NCBI GenBank assembly: GCA_949987705.1
Contig: OX465283.1
Location: 136,674,101 to 136,738,100 of the forward strand
Direction: 5' to 3'
Source: Thereva unica
Lineage: Eukaryota > Arthropoda > Insecta > Diptera > Therevidae
DNA length: 64,000 bases
Shown: positions 23,423 to 33,539 of the stretch, piece by piece
How positions within the stretch are numbered: the stretch's first letter is position 1
Layout of the letters: every line of letters begins with the position of its first letter
Position numbers and translations under genes: made by a program
Notes under the pieces: model-generated
What the model saw: the letters and a program-made list of their open reading frames with translations, nothing else
The model's database searches: none
Told to the model about the DNA's origin: nothing

Positions 23423-23860
23423 CACTGACATATAGTAATGGACTGCTGATTGACAAGGCTGAATGGCACCATTTTTCTCCAGAAATAGAAAACCTTTTTC
23501 ATGTAAACAAAAAAATTTTCTTCGAATTTAGGCGAAAATAAGTGATAAGATGTCTGTTATAATTAATAGAAATTAATTTCCATCACTCATTTCTATTTAT
23601 TAGCAGTTTTTTCATTAAATAAATGTATTTATTCCAAAACTTTTCCCTGTTTAACGGACTTTTTAAAATAGCTCAAGAGTGAGGCAGAAGAACGAAAACT
23701 ATACCTGTCTATTTTTTTCTTATTATGTTTATATCGCTGGCATGCGCTGACGATTACAGTTCATTGGGATTTAACGTGGGAGCGAGGCAGGAATAGTTTT
23801 TGGTGCCATTTTGTTGTATGGGATTTTGGCCATTTAGCAGTCCATTACTATATGTCAGTG
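23423..23860. mobile_element. hAT-type MITE (8-bp target-site duplication)
   Basis: The ends are perfect inverted repeats over 25 bp beginning CACTGACATATAGTAATGGA. The 8-bp ACGGCAAC lies on both sides (23415-23422 and 23861-23868). An 8-bp duplication and a CACTG-type end fit the hAT superfamily. The 438-bp interior has no transposase. Its left part (about 23470-23640) is shared with 56.33-56.48 kb. It sits inside the R1/LOA-like coding sequence, which reads on across it (VQRTAT then LWATGAMRTCPTK). Confidence 0.92.
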
Positions 23861-23868
23861 ACGGCAAC

Positions 23869-23985
23869 ATTATGGGCAACAGGAGCCATGAGGACATGTC
23901 CCACGAAAGTTCTCGACGTTCTCTTGCACCTACTCTTCTCGACCTTCACATCAAACATCTAGCCTCGTGTAGTGCCCTCTTAGTC
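23869..23985 (+). pseudogene. R1/LOA-like element, second piece (post-RT region)
   Basis: Continues the family block as LWATGAMRTCPTKVLDVLLH and, in another frame, LLDLHIKHLASCSALLV. These correspond to the ITGA.RTTPT..L and LDL.I...A..SA.R segment between RT and RNase H in R1/LOA elements. It is bounded left by the hAT MITE and right by the long-inverted-repeat element. Confidence 0.75.
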
Positions 23986-24331
23986 CAGTAAATAGGTACT
24001 TTTTCTTTGCGAAAAATACCGCACGCGATTTTTTTTACCAAATGTTTTTACATATTTTTATGAGCTTAAATTCAAAATGGCGTCATCCCCACCCTTGCTT
24101 CACTTACAATGAAGGGAAACGCGTTTAATTCTATATCTCAGAAACTATGCGTTTTACGACAAAAGTGTATATAATCTTTTTTGTAGATAAATAAGTGATT
24201 TAACTTTTTTGTTCAGAATTTTTTTTGTAAAGTCAATATGTTCGAAGTTATAGTGCTTCAAACTTTATACATTACTTTCTTTGCACTATATTTCGTTAAC
24301 GGTTAGCCCGCCATAAAAAAGTCCTTCTTAA

Positions 24332-24675
24332 AGGGGCCTACAGACACACGACATGTTTGTCTACATGTCGATAACTAATCACGCACAGACGTAACTACAT
24401 GTCGATAAACTTACCTAACGACATTATTTGGGAAAGGATTTTACCGTGATAGGTTGTGTGCGATCAGTAAAACTATGGGTTAAGGCACTAGCTTTTACAC
24501 TGATGTTGAGAACCAAGTTTACAACTTCTGTACTAACACACTACATGTCTCAGAAAATCAAAACATTTTGATTTTTCGTCAACTTGTTGTGGCATGTCGA
24601 CAACCGGTGTACAGACGTGATAATTTGACGATTTCCAACTCAGGTTGGTAGACATGTCGTGCGTCTGTAGGCCCC
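24332..24675. mobile_element. MITE with TTAA target site (GGGGCCTACAGAC ends)
   Basis: TTAA flanks both sides (24328-24331 and 24676-24679). The inverted ends share about 24 of 25 positions, starting GGGGCCTACAGAC and running into CACGACATGT. CTACATGTCGATAA occurs twice inside the left half, and further CATGTCGA motifs follow. There is no coding capacity. TTAA duplication suggests piggyBac-type mobilisation (inference). A truncated copy lies at 48.29-48.37 kb. Confidence 0.85.
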
Positions 24676-25238
24676 TTAAGACTTATAGAACACACGATTA
24701 TCTATAATTTTTGCTTTTATCATTTTTAGAGAGGGCTAATATTTCACGAGTTATAGCGCTTTAAATGTCGGAAAATGTAAATTCAATAAAAAAATAATTT
24801 CCTAATATCTTTTTCTTTGCCCGTTACATTTCAAAACTGATTATATCGAGTATTGAGCTCATCATTGCCCACATTTTTTGCCTTTACTTTTTTCTATAAA
24901 GTTGATATTTATGGATTTATTACACCTCAAAAGTTTATTAAAAATGTTTTTTTGCAAATATCTAGTCAACTATTTATTTACGATGACAAGTTATACCAAC
25001 AAATATGTTTGTTATAAAATGCCTTTGAAGCATTTTTTTCTAGCATTTATACTGCAATTCAGCGCCGATTGTTTCATATAGATACACATTAATGTTCATA
25101 CATATAATTAAGAAATTTCGTTGGCGTACAAACCCTTTTCCACACCACCTTGGAGGTCGAGTTTTTGGCTCGTTTTTTATTGTGGTTTCCCCAGTAGGCC
25201 TAATCCACAAGAAAACGAAACAATGATGCTATAACATG

Positions 25239-26042
25239 TTATTTAGCCTCATATGTTTCGAAGATATCGGTTGACAATCGGATAGACCAATGAAGCTGCC
25301 ATCTAATGACTTGGCGTTGTCTTAGTCGAATGATATGTATATCTGGGAGACTTGAAAACTCGCAAATGTTCTCATTTATTTCATTGTTTTCAAGGAGGTT
25401 TGCATCCTTCGTCACATTTTCGCAATTTCCTCCACTGCAGTTAGAGCAAATTATGGTACATTTGAGACCGGCCTTGCGGCATCCACAGGAACTGCCACAT
25501 TTTTTTCTACATTTGCAGGATATTAATTTTAATAAATTTTCTGGTGCCGGAGCAATTGTCATTGGGACTGGTTGTAAGCCAAATCTTGTTCGCTTCCAGT
25601 CCCATTCCTCCGGGTTTTGATAACTATCAAGCCAAGTTTGCACTTGATGATATACTCGAAATGAGTGAAGTCGAGCAGCATCTTTAGTTGGAGGCAGAGC
25701 TGATAAGTTCACTTTGGTTTTTGTAGTCGATTTTCCAAAACATTTGAACCTTAGTGAATGCTTAAACAAACGAATTTCCGGACGATTTTCCTTGTCGATT
25801 AACGCGAGCAACTCCGAAACTCTAAATTGACATTCCTCACTGTTCGTTATAAAGATACTAATAACTTGCATCACCTCGGACAATTCTTTATTAGGACGAC
25901 CCCTTTTCCGCCTGTAGATGGTGTGGTTTTCAAATCTCGCATACAGGAATGATGATACCTAGCACCTGTAGCTTTGGCATCAGAAACATTTACAATACGT
26001 TGCACAATGTCCAAACTTCTTTTATCATTCCGATTCTGCAAA
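25239..26042 (-). pseudogene. CXC (tesmin/TSO1-like) cysteine-rich protein fragment inside the long-inverted-repeat element
   Basis: A frame open from 25958 to 25239 has an AT-hook-like RRKRGRPNK near its start. A conserved block LPPTKDAARLHSFRVYHQVQ comes next, then the cysteine cluster CKCRKKCGSSCGCRKAGLKC followed by TIICSNCSGGNCEN. The spacing C-x-C-x3-C-x3-C-x-C-x6-C-x3-C-x2-C-x4-C is close to the CXC domain of tesmin/TSO1 DNA-binding proteins. Upstream, a different frame (26042-25960) reads RNDKRSLDIVQRIVNVSDA and TGARYHHSCMRDL, an N-terminal block of the same sort of repetitive animal protein. The copy is therefore frameshifted and lacks most of its middle. I recall such proteins as multicopy in arthropods and cnidarians, but I do not know their function. 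Confidence 0.65.
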
Positions 26043-26436
26043 CGTACGCCAACGAAATTTCTTAATTATATGTATGAACATTAGCTAAAGGATAAATGAT
26101 AGAAAAAAATGTTTAAAGTAAAATTTCAACGGCATTTTATAACAAACATATTTGTTGGTATAACTTGTCATCGTAAATAAATAGTTGACTAGATATTTGC
26201 AAAAAAACATTTTTAATAAACTTTTGAGGTGTAATAAATCCATAATTATCAACTTTATAGAAAAAAGTAAAGGCAAAAAATGTGGGCAATGATGAGCTCA
26301 ACACACGATATAATCAGTTTAAATGTAACGGGCAAAGAAAAAGATATTAGGAAATTATTTTAAAAACATTTGGTAAAAAAAAATCGCGTGCGGTATTTTT
26401 CGCATTACGAAGGCCTTTTTTTCGACCAATTTACTG

Positions 26437-27110
26437 AACTATCTGAGGTAATCCGGAGCCTGGACCTCAAAGCCATACGGACAAAGAAATGTTTTGAATC
26501 TGCTACCTGAAGGTATGGTCGCTACAACCACAGACTACCTTACCCCCAGATTGACTTTTAGAAGAGGCTTCTCCCTTGAACTACCCTCAAGAAGAGAATT
26601 AATAAACGAACAAGTCGTGAGAAAGTTCGATGTACGAATATTTACCGGATGGCTCCAAGAAGTCAGAAGGCGTCAGAGCAGGGGTTTATCTAGAGACTAG
26701 TTTTCTGTCCTTACACCTCCTGGTGTACGCTAGTGTTTTTCAAGTTAAAGTGCTGTCGATCCTGAAGGTCAGCCATACAATGAACTAGAACTTATACAAT
26801 GATGTAGTATTGGAATTTTCATACACAGCCAAGCCTCTATAAAAGCGATGTAGAGGTGAGCTAGATAGGCTTGGTAGAAAGCACAACGTGCTGGGTTCCC
26901 GGTTATAGGAATATAGAGGGGTACAAGAAAGCCAACTAACTAGCCCAGTACGGAGTCTCTCTCCGGAGCTCAGCAGCCCGACGCTACTTTTAATTACCAC
27001 TTGCTGCTATCCACCCAAAAGTGGAAAGAACTGGAGACCTGCACTATCTCTAGGGTGACTTGGCCGACTTATAACAAAGAAAAAACAATGGGCCTCTTGA
27101 ATAGATGAAA
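26437..27110 (+). pseudogene. R1/LOA-like element, RNase H domain
   Basis: Frames in order give KFDVRIFTGWL (where FTDGS is expected), EGVRAGVYLET, LLVYASVFQVKVLSILKVSH, KRCRGELDRLGRKHNV, then a frameshifted VPGYRNIEGYKKAN and SPVRSLSPELSSPTLLL. This is the order of a retroelement RNase H: D in FTDGS, E in the A.VFQAEV helix and the G..N...AD.LA end. The first catalytic D region is damaged and stops occur in every frame. Similar text on the minus strand at 2.94-3.21 kb shows it is a repeated family. Confidence 0.75.
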
Positions 27111-27114
27111 AAGG

Positions 27115-28590
27115 GTCCATTTTGACCGCTATCTCCAATTTCGTCCGCCTTATTTAATAGCCCTGCGCGGTTTTTTCTTCTTGAATGATCCATTGAACGA
27201 TTCCTGCAATAAAACCCCTTGAACGTCATAGTTTCTTAATGCCCTGTTTTTTATGACATAATCAATAGACTGTACAGTCACAATAAGGCAACTAATTATG
27301 ACGGCCACCTTCTTTCTTTATTGCAGAAAACAACTGAAAAATTGCATTTACCTATCTAATTGGTTTTGGCTTACAACTGTAAAGTAAAGTGTTCATCAAT
27401 AATTAGTTTCGCATATTGAGTGTGTCCCAAGAAGATTTCTTCAACATAATTTCCATAATCAAACCTTTTCCTTGGCCCAAACACACGGACTAGCTATAAA
27501 AATACTTGAAGCGGTCAATACTCGATAATTACCAACCACAAAACCTACGACGCATTTCGGGGGGTATTTTGTCATAATAGCAATTATTACAGGTGAGAAA
27601 GTGAGTTTAAGCGACAATTGTGAAAACAAAGTCCCACCGGCGCTCTTGACGGGGGAACCATCAAGATTCTACAAAATTCTTCCTAAAATTGAACTCTGGA
27701 AACTACTTCGCCGCGGCTATCAAAATTTCCTTTCATAAATGGCAGATAAATGAGATTTTGAATAGCGCGAAGCAGTTGATGGAAGGAACAATTGAGGTAA
27801 GCCCATCACTCCAGTGACAAAGGCTACCTGGAATGCTGGTATGTGGAAACTACTGTTTTAATTTGCACATGGACATTGAATGCTGTACACAGTCGGCTCC
27901 AGCAGCCGAAAGAACCTGTTCCTCGCCGACGACCAGATATCTTGGGTAATTTTTGTGGCTTTTTCCGGTTAATAGTAACCGCAAGATCTTTCAGAACGAA
28001 AATAGACTGATGACTTGGGAGGGAAGTCTACTGGAGCCATTTGTTTGGTCACTAATGAGCGGTCATTGATTTATGGGCCCGTATAATTGTAGCCCCATTC
28101 AGGCTGGCTGTGCCTTACTAATTTCCAATTCCCAGCGACAGAGATCGATTCTTGACGCTATCTGAATGGCTCACGGCGCAACACTTCCTCTCCAGAAACT
28201 AGTTTTCGGACGCCGCCAGATGGATTAACAGATCCATCTCGGCGATAACTTAGGCCTTTTGTGGACTTAAACTGTTTCACAAATTTGCAGGTTTTTAATT
28301 TTCGACGATATTTATTGCAATTCGGGATTATTGAATCTGTTGATTATACACGTTCTGCTGGGTGCTGTGGCAGAACGTTTAGCAACAAATTGCGGCAATA
28401 ACTCAGACATGTGCGCTTATTGCCCCCAGTTTGTTTAGCAATCAAAGATACTTTGGGCGGATTGTCGGCAAATAATATGTGGAATCAATTTGTGGAAAGT
28501 GATTTTTACTCTATGATGCTGCAGGTAGAAAGTGATCTTCTATTATGCGAGGTAACTTTTATTCATTGATCATTAGGCAATTTTAGGCGC
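27115..28590. other. Unique-looking non-coding stretch
   Basis: No element termini, coding motifs or RNA genes are visible. AT-rich with homeodomain-like AATTA and TTATTGC-type words. Possibly host intergenic or intronic sequence. Confidence 0.4.
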
Positions 28591-29211
28591 CTGCAGCTCG
28601 TGACCTTGGTTTGACAAGGTTGTAACTAACATTTTTGACAAAATCGAGGTATTTACATATTATATCTTCTTTTGATATGAACTCTATTTTGCACTTATCA
28701 GAATTACTCTATGTCCAGAAATAAAGGAATTAAAATTTTGACATGGTTGTATCTGCAGACAAAAAAAGTAGTAAAATAATTTGACAAGGTTGTAACTGCA
28801 AAAAAATCAGCTGTGCCATCTATTTGAGCAGCAGCGCTGATTTAAAAAGAACGCTATAACGAATCGCAATCTAGAAGGCTTTGCATGTATGTGAGCCAGC
28901 TAATTCCCAAGCCGCCTGCGTTTCCTGCTTAGTCATGTCCACGCACACGCATGTCTCCTCGCCCGATAGCAAACCGCCGCGCCGCCACATAATCTCAAAG
29001 TTTAAAGCAATTCTGGAAGGGAGAAACAAACAAAACCAAGCTTTCGGAGTCATTTGAACGATTGTTTTTCGAAGAATATTCTCGTTTCGAAAATAGCCCG
29101 AGGAAGTGAAGAGCCGATAAATTGTTTGCAGGGATTGTTAATCACTGACTTGGTTAAATGTGAATGTGTTTGTGTTAAACCATTAATTGTAATTTATTAC
29201 ACTGGTAAGAC

Positions 29212-31630
29212 ATGGATTCTGGCGAAAGTACTTCACTGTTTGGGGAAAATTCCGAGGATGACTTTATCCCCCCAACATCATCTTCAGACGATTCTGATGA
29301 GAACTTTCCTGTTTTTTCTTGGTAAGTAAATACTCTACTTTTTAGGTTCGGTGTAATATTAAACCATTTAACCTGGGTTTTTGTTTTAGGAAGAACAGGA
29401 AGATTTCAAATGAATCCACTCAGCCTAAAATGAAGAGGAAACTTTTCACAACAAACGACAATGTTTCCACGACAAATGAGTTATGCCTATTGCCAGACGA
29501 ACAGAATGATATTCCACCGGCTGTTTCTGCTCAGGAGGAGCACCATGACAGGTAATAAAACTTAATAAAATTACACTTAAGGTATTAACAAATTGTTTTC
29601 AATTGGCCAAGGCTTATTAAAAAATGTTGGTACTTGTCCTTTAGCTGGATCACACAGTTTGCGTAGTACAAACGGTGTGTTCAGCTAAAGAACAAGTACC
29701 AACATTTCAAGACGACGGTATTTATTTTCGGTTTTTGTAGCACTCATATTAATTTGGTTTTATTCCTTTTACATTTATTTTTATTTGTTTCAGAATAGTT
29801 GTTGAAGCTGAAGAAACGCCCAAAAAGAATGTTAGGAAAGTCATGAGCAACCCACAAAAATGGAAATGTAATGTAAGGAAAAAAGCTCATCAGGGGGGTA
29901 AGCCATATATTAGTCGAAGGGGCAAATCTGTTCCTGAAAAACAGATTGTTAATTTTAAAAACTGTCAAGTAAACTGTAAATATAAGTGCCAACAAAAAAT
30001 TACAAATGATGAGCGCTTTGATGTTCATGTATCGTATTATTCCATACCCTCGGCCTCAGAAAAAAGACATTTCTTAATCAACACGACCAGCGAACACTCA
30101 CTGCTAGGCCAAAAAGAAGAATGGAAGTTGTTGAAGACTTAAGTATTGATTCACCAGAAGATGAAATGGAAGTTAATTTAAATCAAATAAAATCTCGCAG
30201 AAAGTACACTTTTAAATATTTTTTTGAAATTAAAGGGGAACAAATACAAGTATGCAAGCAGTTTTACCTGGGAACTCTAGCTATATCCCAAAAACCTGTA
30301 TACACAGCACATCTCACAAAAAATATTATTACAAATACACCATCAGAAGATCTACGGGGAAAACCGAAAATAGTAGGCGAAAGCCTAAAGGTGACCCTAA
30401 ATATGCAAGAGAACACATGAATTCAATCCCAAGAGTCGAGTCACATTATTGTAGGGCAACTACAAAAAGGCAGTACCTAGGGTCGCATTTGAGTCTACCA
30501 AAGATGTATGACATTTACAAACAAAAATGTTCGGAGAACAGCATTGAACCAGTAAAAAAATCCATGTATTGGAAAATATTCAATACTGAATTCAATTTAG
30601 GATTCCACATCCCAAAAAGTGATAGATGTGATGTCTGTGAAAAATATCATGTTGGGGAAAAAACTAACACCTTATCAGCAGACCTAGAAAATGATTACCA
30701 ACTTCACCTGACTCTCAAAACAGTTATGCGGGAAGCCAGAAAAGAGGAAAAAGGTAAATCAACACCCGTACTTTTGTTTGATTTACAAAATGTAATATTA
30801 ACACCACAGGCCAACATAAGTTCATTTTTTTATTTAAGAAAGTTAAGCGTTTATAACCTTACTGCCTACTACTCAGTTACCAAGCAAACCTACTGTGCTA
30901 TATGCCGGAGACTATGGCCGGTCGAGCTGGCAACGACATAGCCAGTGCTTTTAAAAAAATATTGGATGTCCTAAACAGTGAAAATGACATAACAGATCTA
31001 GTGACTTGGTCGGACTCTTGTGTCCCCCAAAATAGGAACAGCATAATTTCCAATGCTGTCTTAGATTTTATGAGAGACAACTCAAATATTTCCAGTATTG
31101 TTATGAAGTATTCCTTACCTGGTCACTCCTGTGTACAGGAAATTGACAACATACATAGTCAGATAGAGAAAGCATTTAGGAGAAATGACTTCTATTCTCC
31201 CATAGGGCTAGTGAGGCTACTTAAACAGGTAAACGTTCATAATCCTTTTAGGATTATTCAAATGAAACCTGAAGATTTCAAAGATTATGGGAGTGCTGCC
31301 AAACTGCTGAACTATAAAACTGTTCCGTATGCTTCAGTTTCAACACTAAAATTTACAAGGTCATTTGGCACAATCCACTTCAAATCTAGCCATGATCCAT
31401 ATGAACCAGAAAACTGTGGCTCTATTAAATTTAACGTAACACCCAACAGAAGATGCAAAAGATCTAAGAACAAGATTACAAGAGACGAGTGCGTTTTGAT
31501 GAACAAGCCCAAAATCATTAGTGCAATCAATCCACTCCCAGAAGAAAAGAAAAGGGACATAAGAACCGCATTCCCGTATATGCCCCTTCAAGACAGGGAA
31601 TGGTACAGAGTCGTTTTGCGTATTGACTAA
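29212..31630 (+). pseudogene. Transposase-like gene, three exons, three frameshifts
   Basis: Exon 1 (29212-29321) starts MDSGESTSLFGENSEDDFIP, an acidic Ser-rich N-terminus. Exon 2 is 29390-29551 and exon 3 starts at 29794. All junctions are GT-AG and keep phase. Exon 3 contains a Cys-bearing segment (NCQVNCKYKCQQ), then EKRHFLINTTSEHS. The frame then shifts near 30.1, 30.35 and 30.9 kb, each by the same -1 step, so the last segment returns to the starting frame. Later blocks are YWKIFNTEFNLGFHIPKSDR, CDVCEKYH, LLFDLQNVILTP, GRAGNDIASAFKKIL, WSDSCVPQNRNSI and GHSCVQEIDNIHSQIEKAF. The Asp in FDLQ, the Asp in SDSC..QNRN and a late acidic residue are candidate DDE/D residues (inference). It ends at 31630, close to the right terminus. 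Confidence 0.8.
29622..29707. repeat. 86-nt hairpin in intron 2 of the transposase gene
   Basis: Arms 29622-29655 and 29675-29707 pair over about 33 positions with few mismatches. The loop itself contains GTTTG and CAAAC that can pair. It lies wholly within the intron 29552-29793. Confidence 0.85.
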
Positions 31631-32586
31631 TCAATGTTCTGTATTCTTAAATAATAAAATAAAATTTAGTTACAACCTTGTTTTTTAACTTTGTTTATGC
31701 CTGTGATGATTCTTTACTTTGACACCGTTGTAAGTGCGGTTAGAACTTTGTCACTGACAAATATTGAAATTTTGTCAGTTACAAGGTTCTAACTGCATTT
31801 TTAGGTATTTATAAAATATACAAATTTGATTCATAGAAAGTAAATATGTGCATAACTTGTAGATTATGTCCATATAAAGAAGCCTGCAAATTATAAACTA
31901 AATATTTTAATTATTGTTTATACACTGTTAGTGTAAATCTTCAAATGCCTTTTTCTCAAAACTAGTGTGAGGCCAGTTAGAACCATGTCAAACCAAGGTC
32001 ACGAGCTGTTTGTAATTTGTACATACATGTGCTTTGAATAATAATATTAGTTTTGCTAAATTATGTTCCTTTTAGGCAAAATGCAAACGGCGAATTTCAT
32101 ATTAATGAGAACAAGATTCTGAGCAGCTGGTACGAGTTACTTTATCACGTTCCTTAATGATCACGTTGAAATTGACGATAACACAGAAGGTAAGAATAAC
32201 AATATGATAATAGCAACAACAACGATAAATCGTCCGAGCCTTAGAGCCGGGTGCTGGAGGCACGCTGACTCCCCAGTAGAAAAGAAGTGTGAGCTGCCAT
32301 CAAAATACTCAAAATTGGCTAGGCCCTCAGATACTCAAATAGAACAAAATGATGGTGATGGCTACTCGAGCAAAAATACCAGAGAATCTGCAGAGCTTGG
32401 TAAAAAAGTAATATTAACCTCAAATCGCTCAAACTAGTCTCATGTCATTTCCCATACAGAGCCATGAGAAACATCGGGTGCAGGGACAATATATGATTTG
32501 ATGGGTTTTTTTCAGTGGCAAGATGTGTCTTGTAGAGGATTTCAGATATCCTTTTGCTGGTTTCACAAGTCAGAGGTACCCATAGG

Positions 32587-32645
32587 TGCGAATGGTGCAC
32601 TTGCTTTCATAGGTGCACTTGCACCGGGCGCAATTGGACGGGGAC
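32587..32645 (+). repeat. Direct repeat G, copy A (with internal 18-bp duplication)
   Basis: ACCGGGCGCAATTGGACGGG and the preceding TGCGAATGGTGCACTTGC match copy B at 33484-33523. Copy A additionally contains a second GTGCACTTGC after TTTCATAG. Confidence 0.75.
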
Positions 32646-32659
32646 GCAATTTCAGAACT

Positions 32660-33020
32660 TAAGTTCTAAAAACATTTAAAACAGGCCTGGAAATTGGCAG
32701 AGATCCAAAAGAGATAAGTGGTCATGCACCAGCTAATCGAAAGAAATGCAGGTTACAAATTTGTAAAGATAGTCAACTCATTTTTCTCAAACCGTAAAAT
32801 CATGGGTGGAAATAAAGGCTTTGCTTCCAATGTCCTACACCTAGCAAGTGGAACACCGCAATGGTCGCCTTTATCGGCAACCCTATTCAACACCTACATA
32901 CATAAACTATCTTCATCACTAACACAGGTTCGCCACCTCTATTGCACCTATATGCATACAATATGGTTCTTTACGCTTCCGGCGAGACATACACGGTAGA
33001 AAGTACACTTCGATTTTTAG
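32660..33020 (+). pseudogene. Non-LTR reverse-transcriptase fragment
   Basis: The frame 32718-32999 reads LVMHQLIERNAGYKFVKIVN, FFSNRKIMGG and GTPQWSPLSATLFNTYIHKL, the RT block around the P-Q-G site (G changed to W). A shifted frame continues LHLYAYNMVLYASGETYTVE, where the YADD box is replaced (YAYN). Style is closest to the element at 51.7-53.5 kb (SPLLFNTYISDL). Confidence 0.7.
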
Positions 33021-33483
33021 GCCAAAACGTGATTTTTGATAATTTCGACCTTGAATAGCTTTCAAAAGTTTAATCGGGTCAACATTTTTATAGAGAGAAA
33101 ATTGCATGGTCAACATTTTCGCACCGGGTTGTTCGACCTATAGAAACCGAGATAAAAGGAAAATACGGGAAAAACGCGATATCTCAGGCGGCCATGTTTT
33201 TTCTGTGATTCCGAAATTGTTTTCTTAAAAAGTCCCATGGAAGCTGTGGTCAAATTTTCAGCTGTTCTGGAGTTTTGTCGCCTTAAGATGCCAATTTCCC
33301 CGGATTATAAGCTCCATGGGCTTGGACCAACTATGTTAGGTTAAGATCTATCAATCTAAGAAAGTTTTTAAAATGAAAAACAAAAATCACATTAGGACAG
33401 TATTTTTGCCCCATCTTGCAGAATGGAAGATATCAAAACTACCCCACAACTGGCTCAATAGGCCGGAGCGGCGCTTACGTAGT

Positions 33484-33523
33484 TGCAAATGGTGCTCTTG
33501 CACCGGGAGCAATTAGACGGGAC
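33484..33523 (+). repeat. Direct repeat G, copy B
   Basis: Second copy of the GTGCWCTTGCACCGGG-type unit at 32587-32645. The two flank about 840 bp. Confidence 0.7.
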
Positions 33524-33539
33524 ACTTAAAAAAATTTAA

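Larger units (their letters stand above)
23986..26436. mobile_element. Long-inverted-repeat DNA element carrying a CXC-type gene fragment
   Basis: Outer ends CAGTAAATAGGT (23986-23997) and ACCAATTTACTG (26425-26436) are near-inverses. Inside them GCGAAAAATACCGCACGCG (from 24009) is mirrored at 26388-26403. A second long arm, 24784-25127, is mirrored at 26045-26358 with high identity. The left side carries about 735 bp extra between the two arm parts, 344 bp of it a TTAA MITE. The unique centre holds a minus-strand gene remnant. A CAGTAAAT end would suit a hAT-like element, but I cannot find a clear target-site duplication. R1/LOA-like coding sequence continues on the right, so this is an insertion. 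Confidence 0.75.
28594..32008 (+). mobile_element. Near-complete DNA transposon with subterminal repeats
   Basis: The ends are inverted repeats of about 34 bp that start CAGCTCGTGACCTTGGTTTG, with only a few differences. A motif of the form TTGACAAGGTTGTAACT is repeated inside the left end (28611, 28738, 28781). It recurs in both orientations inside the right end (31668, about 31719, about 31737, about 31776 and 31976). Between them is a multi-exon transposase gene on the plus strand. Length is 3,415 bp. A target-site duplication is not clear (CTG on both sides at most), so the superfamily is open. A Sola-type assignment is possible but unverified. Confidence 0.85.
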
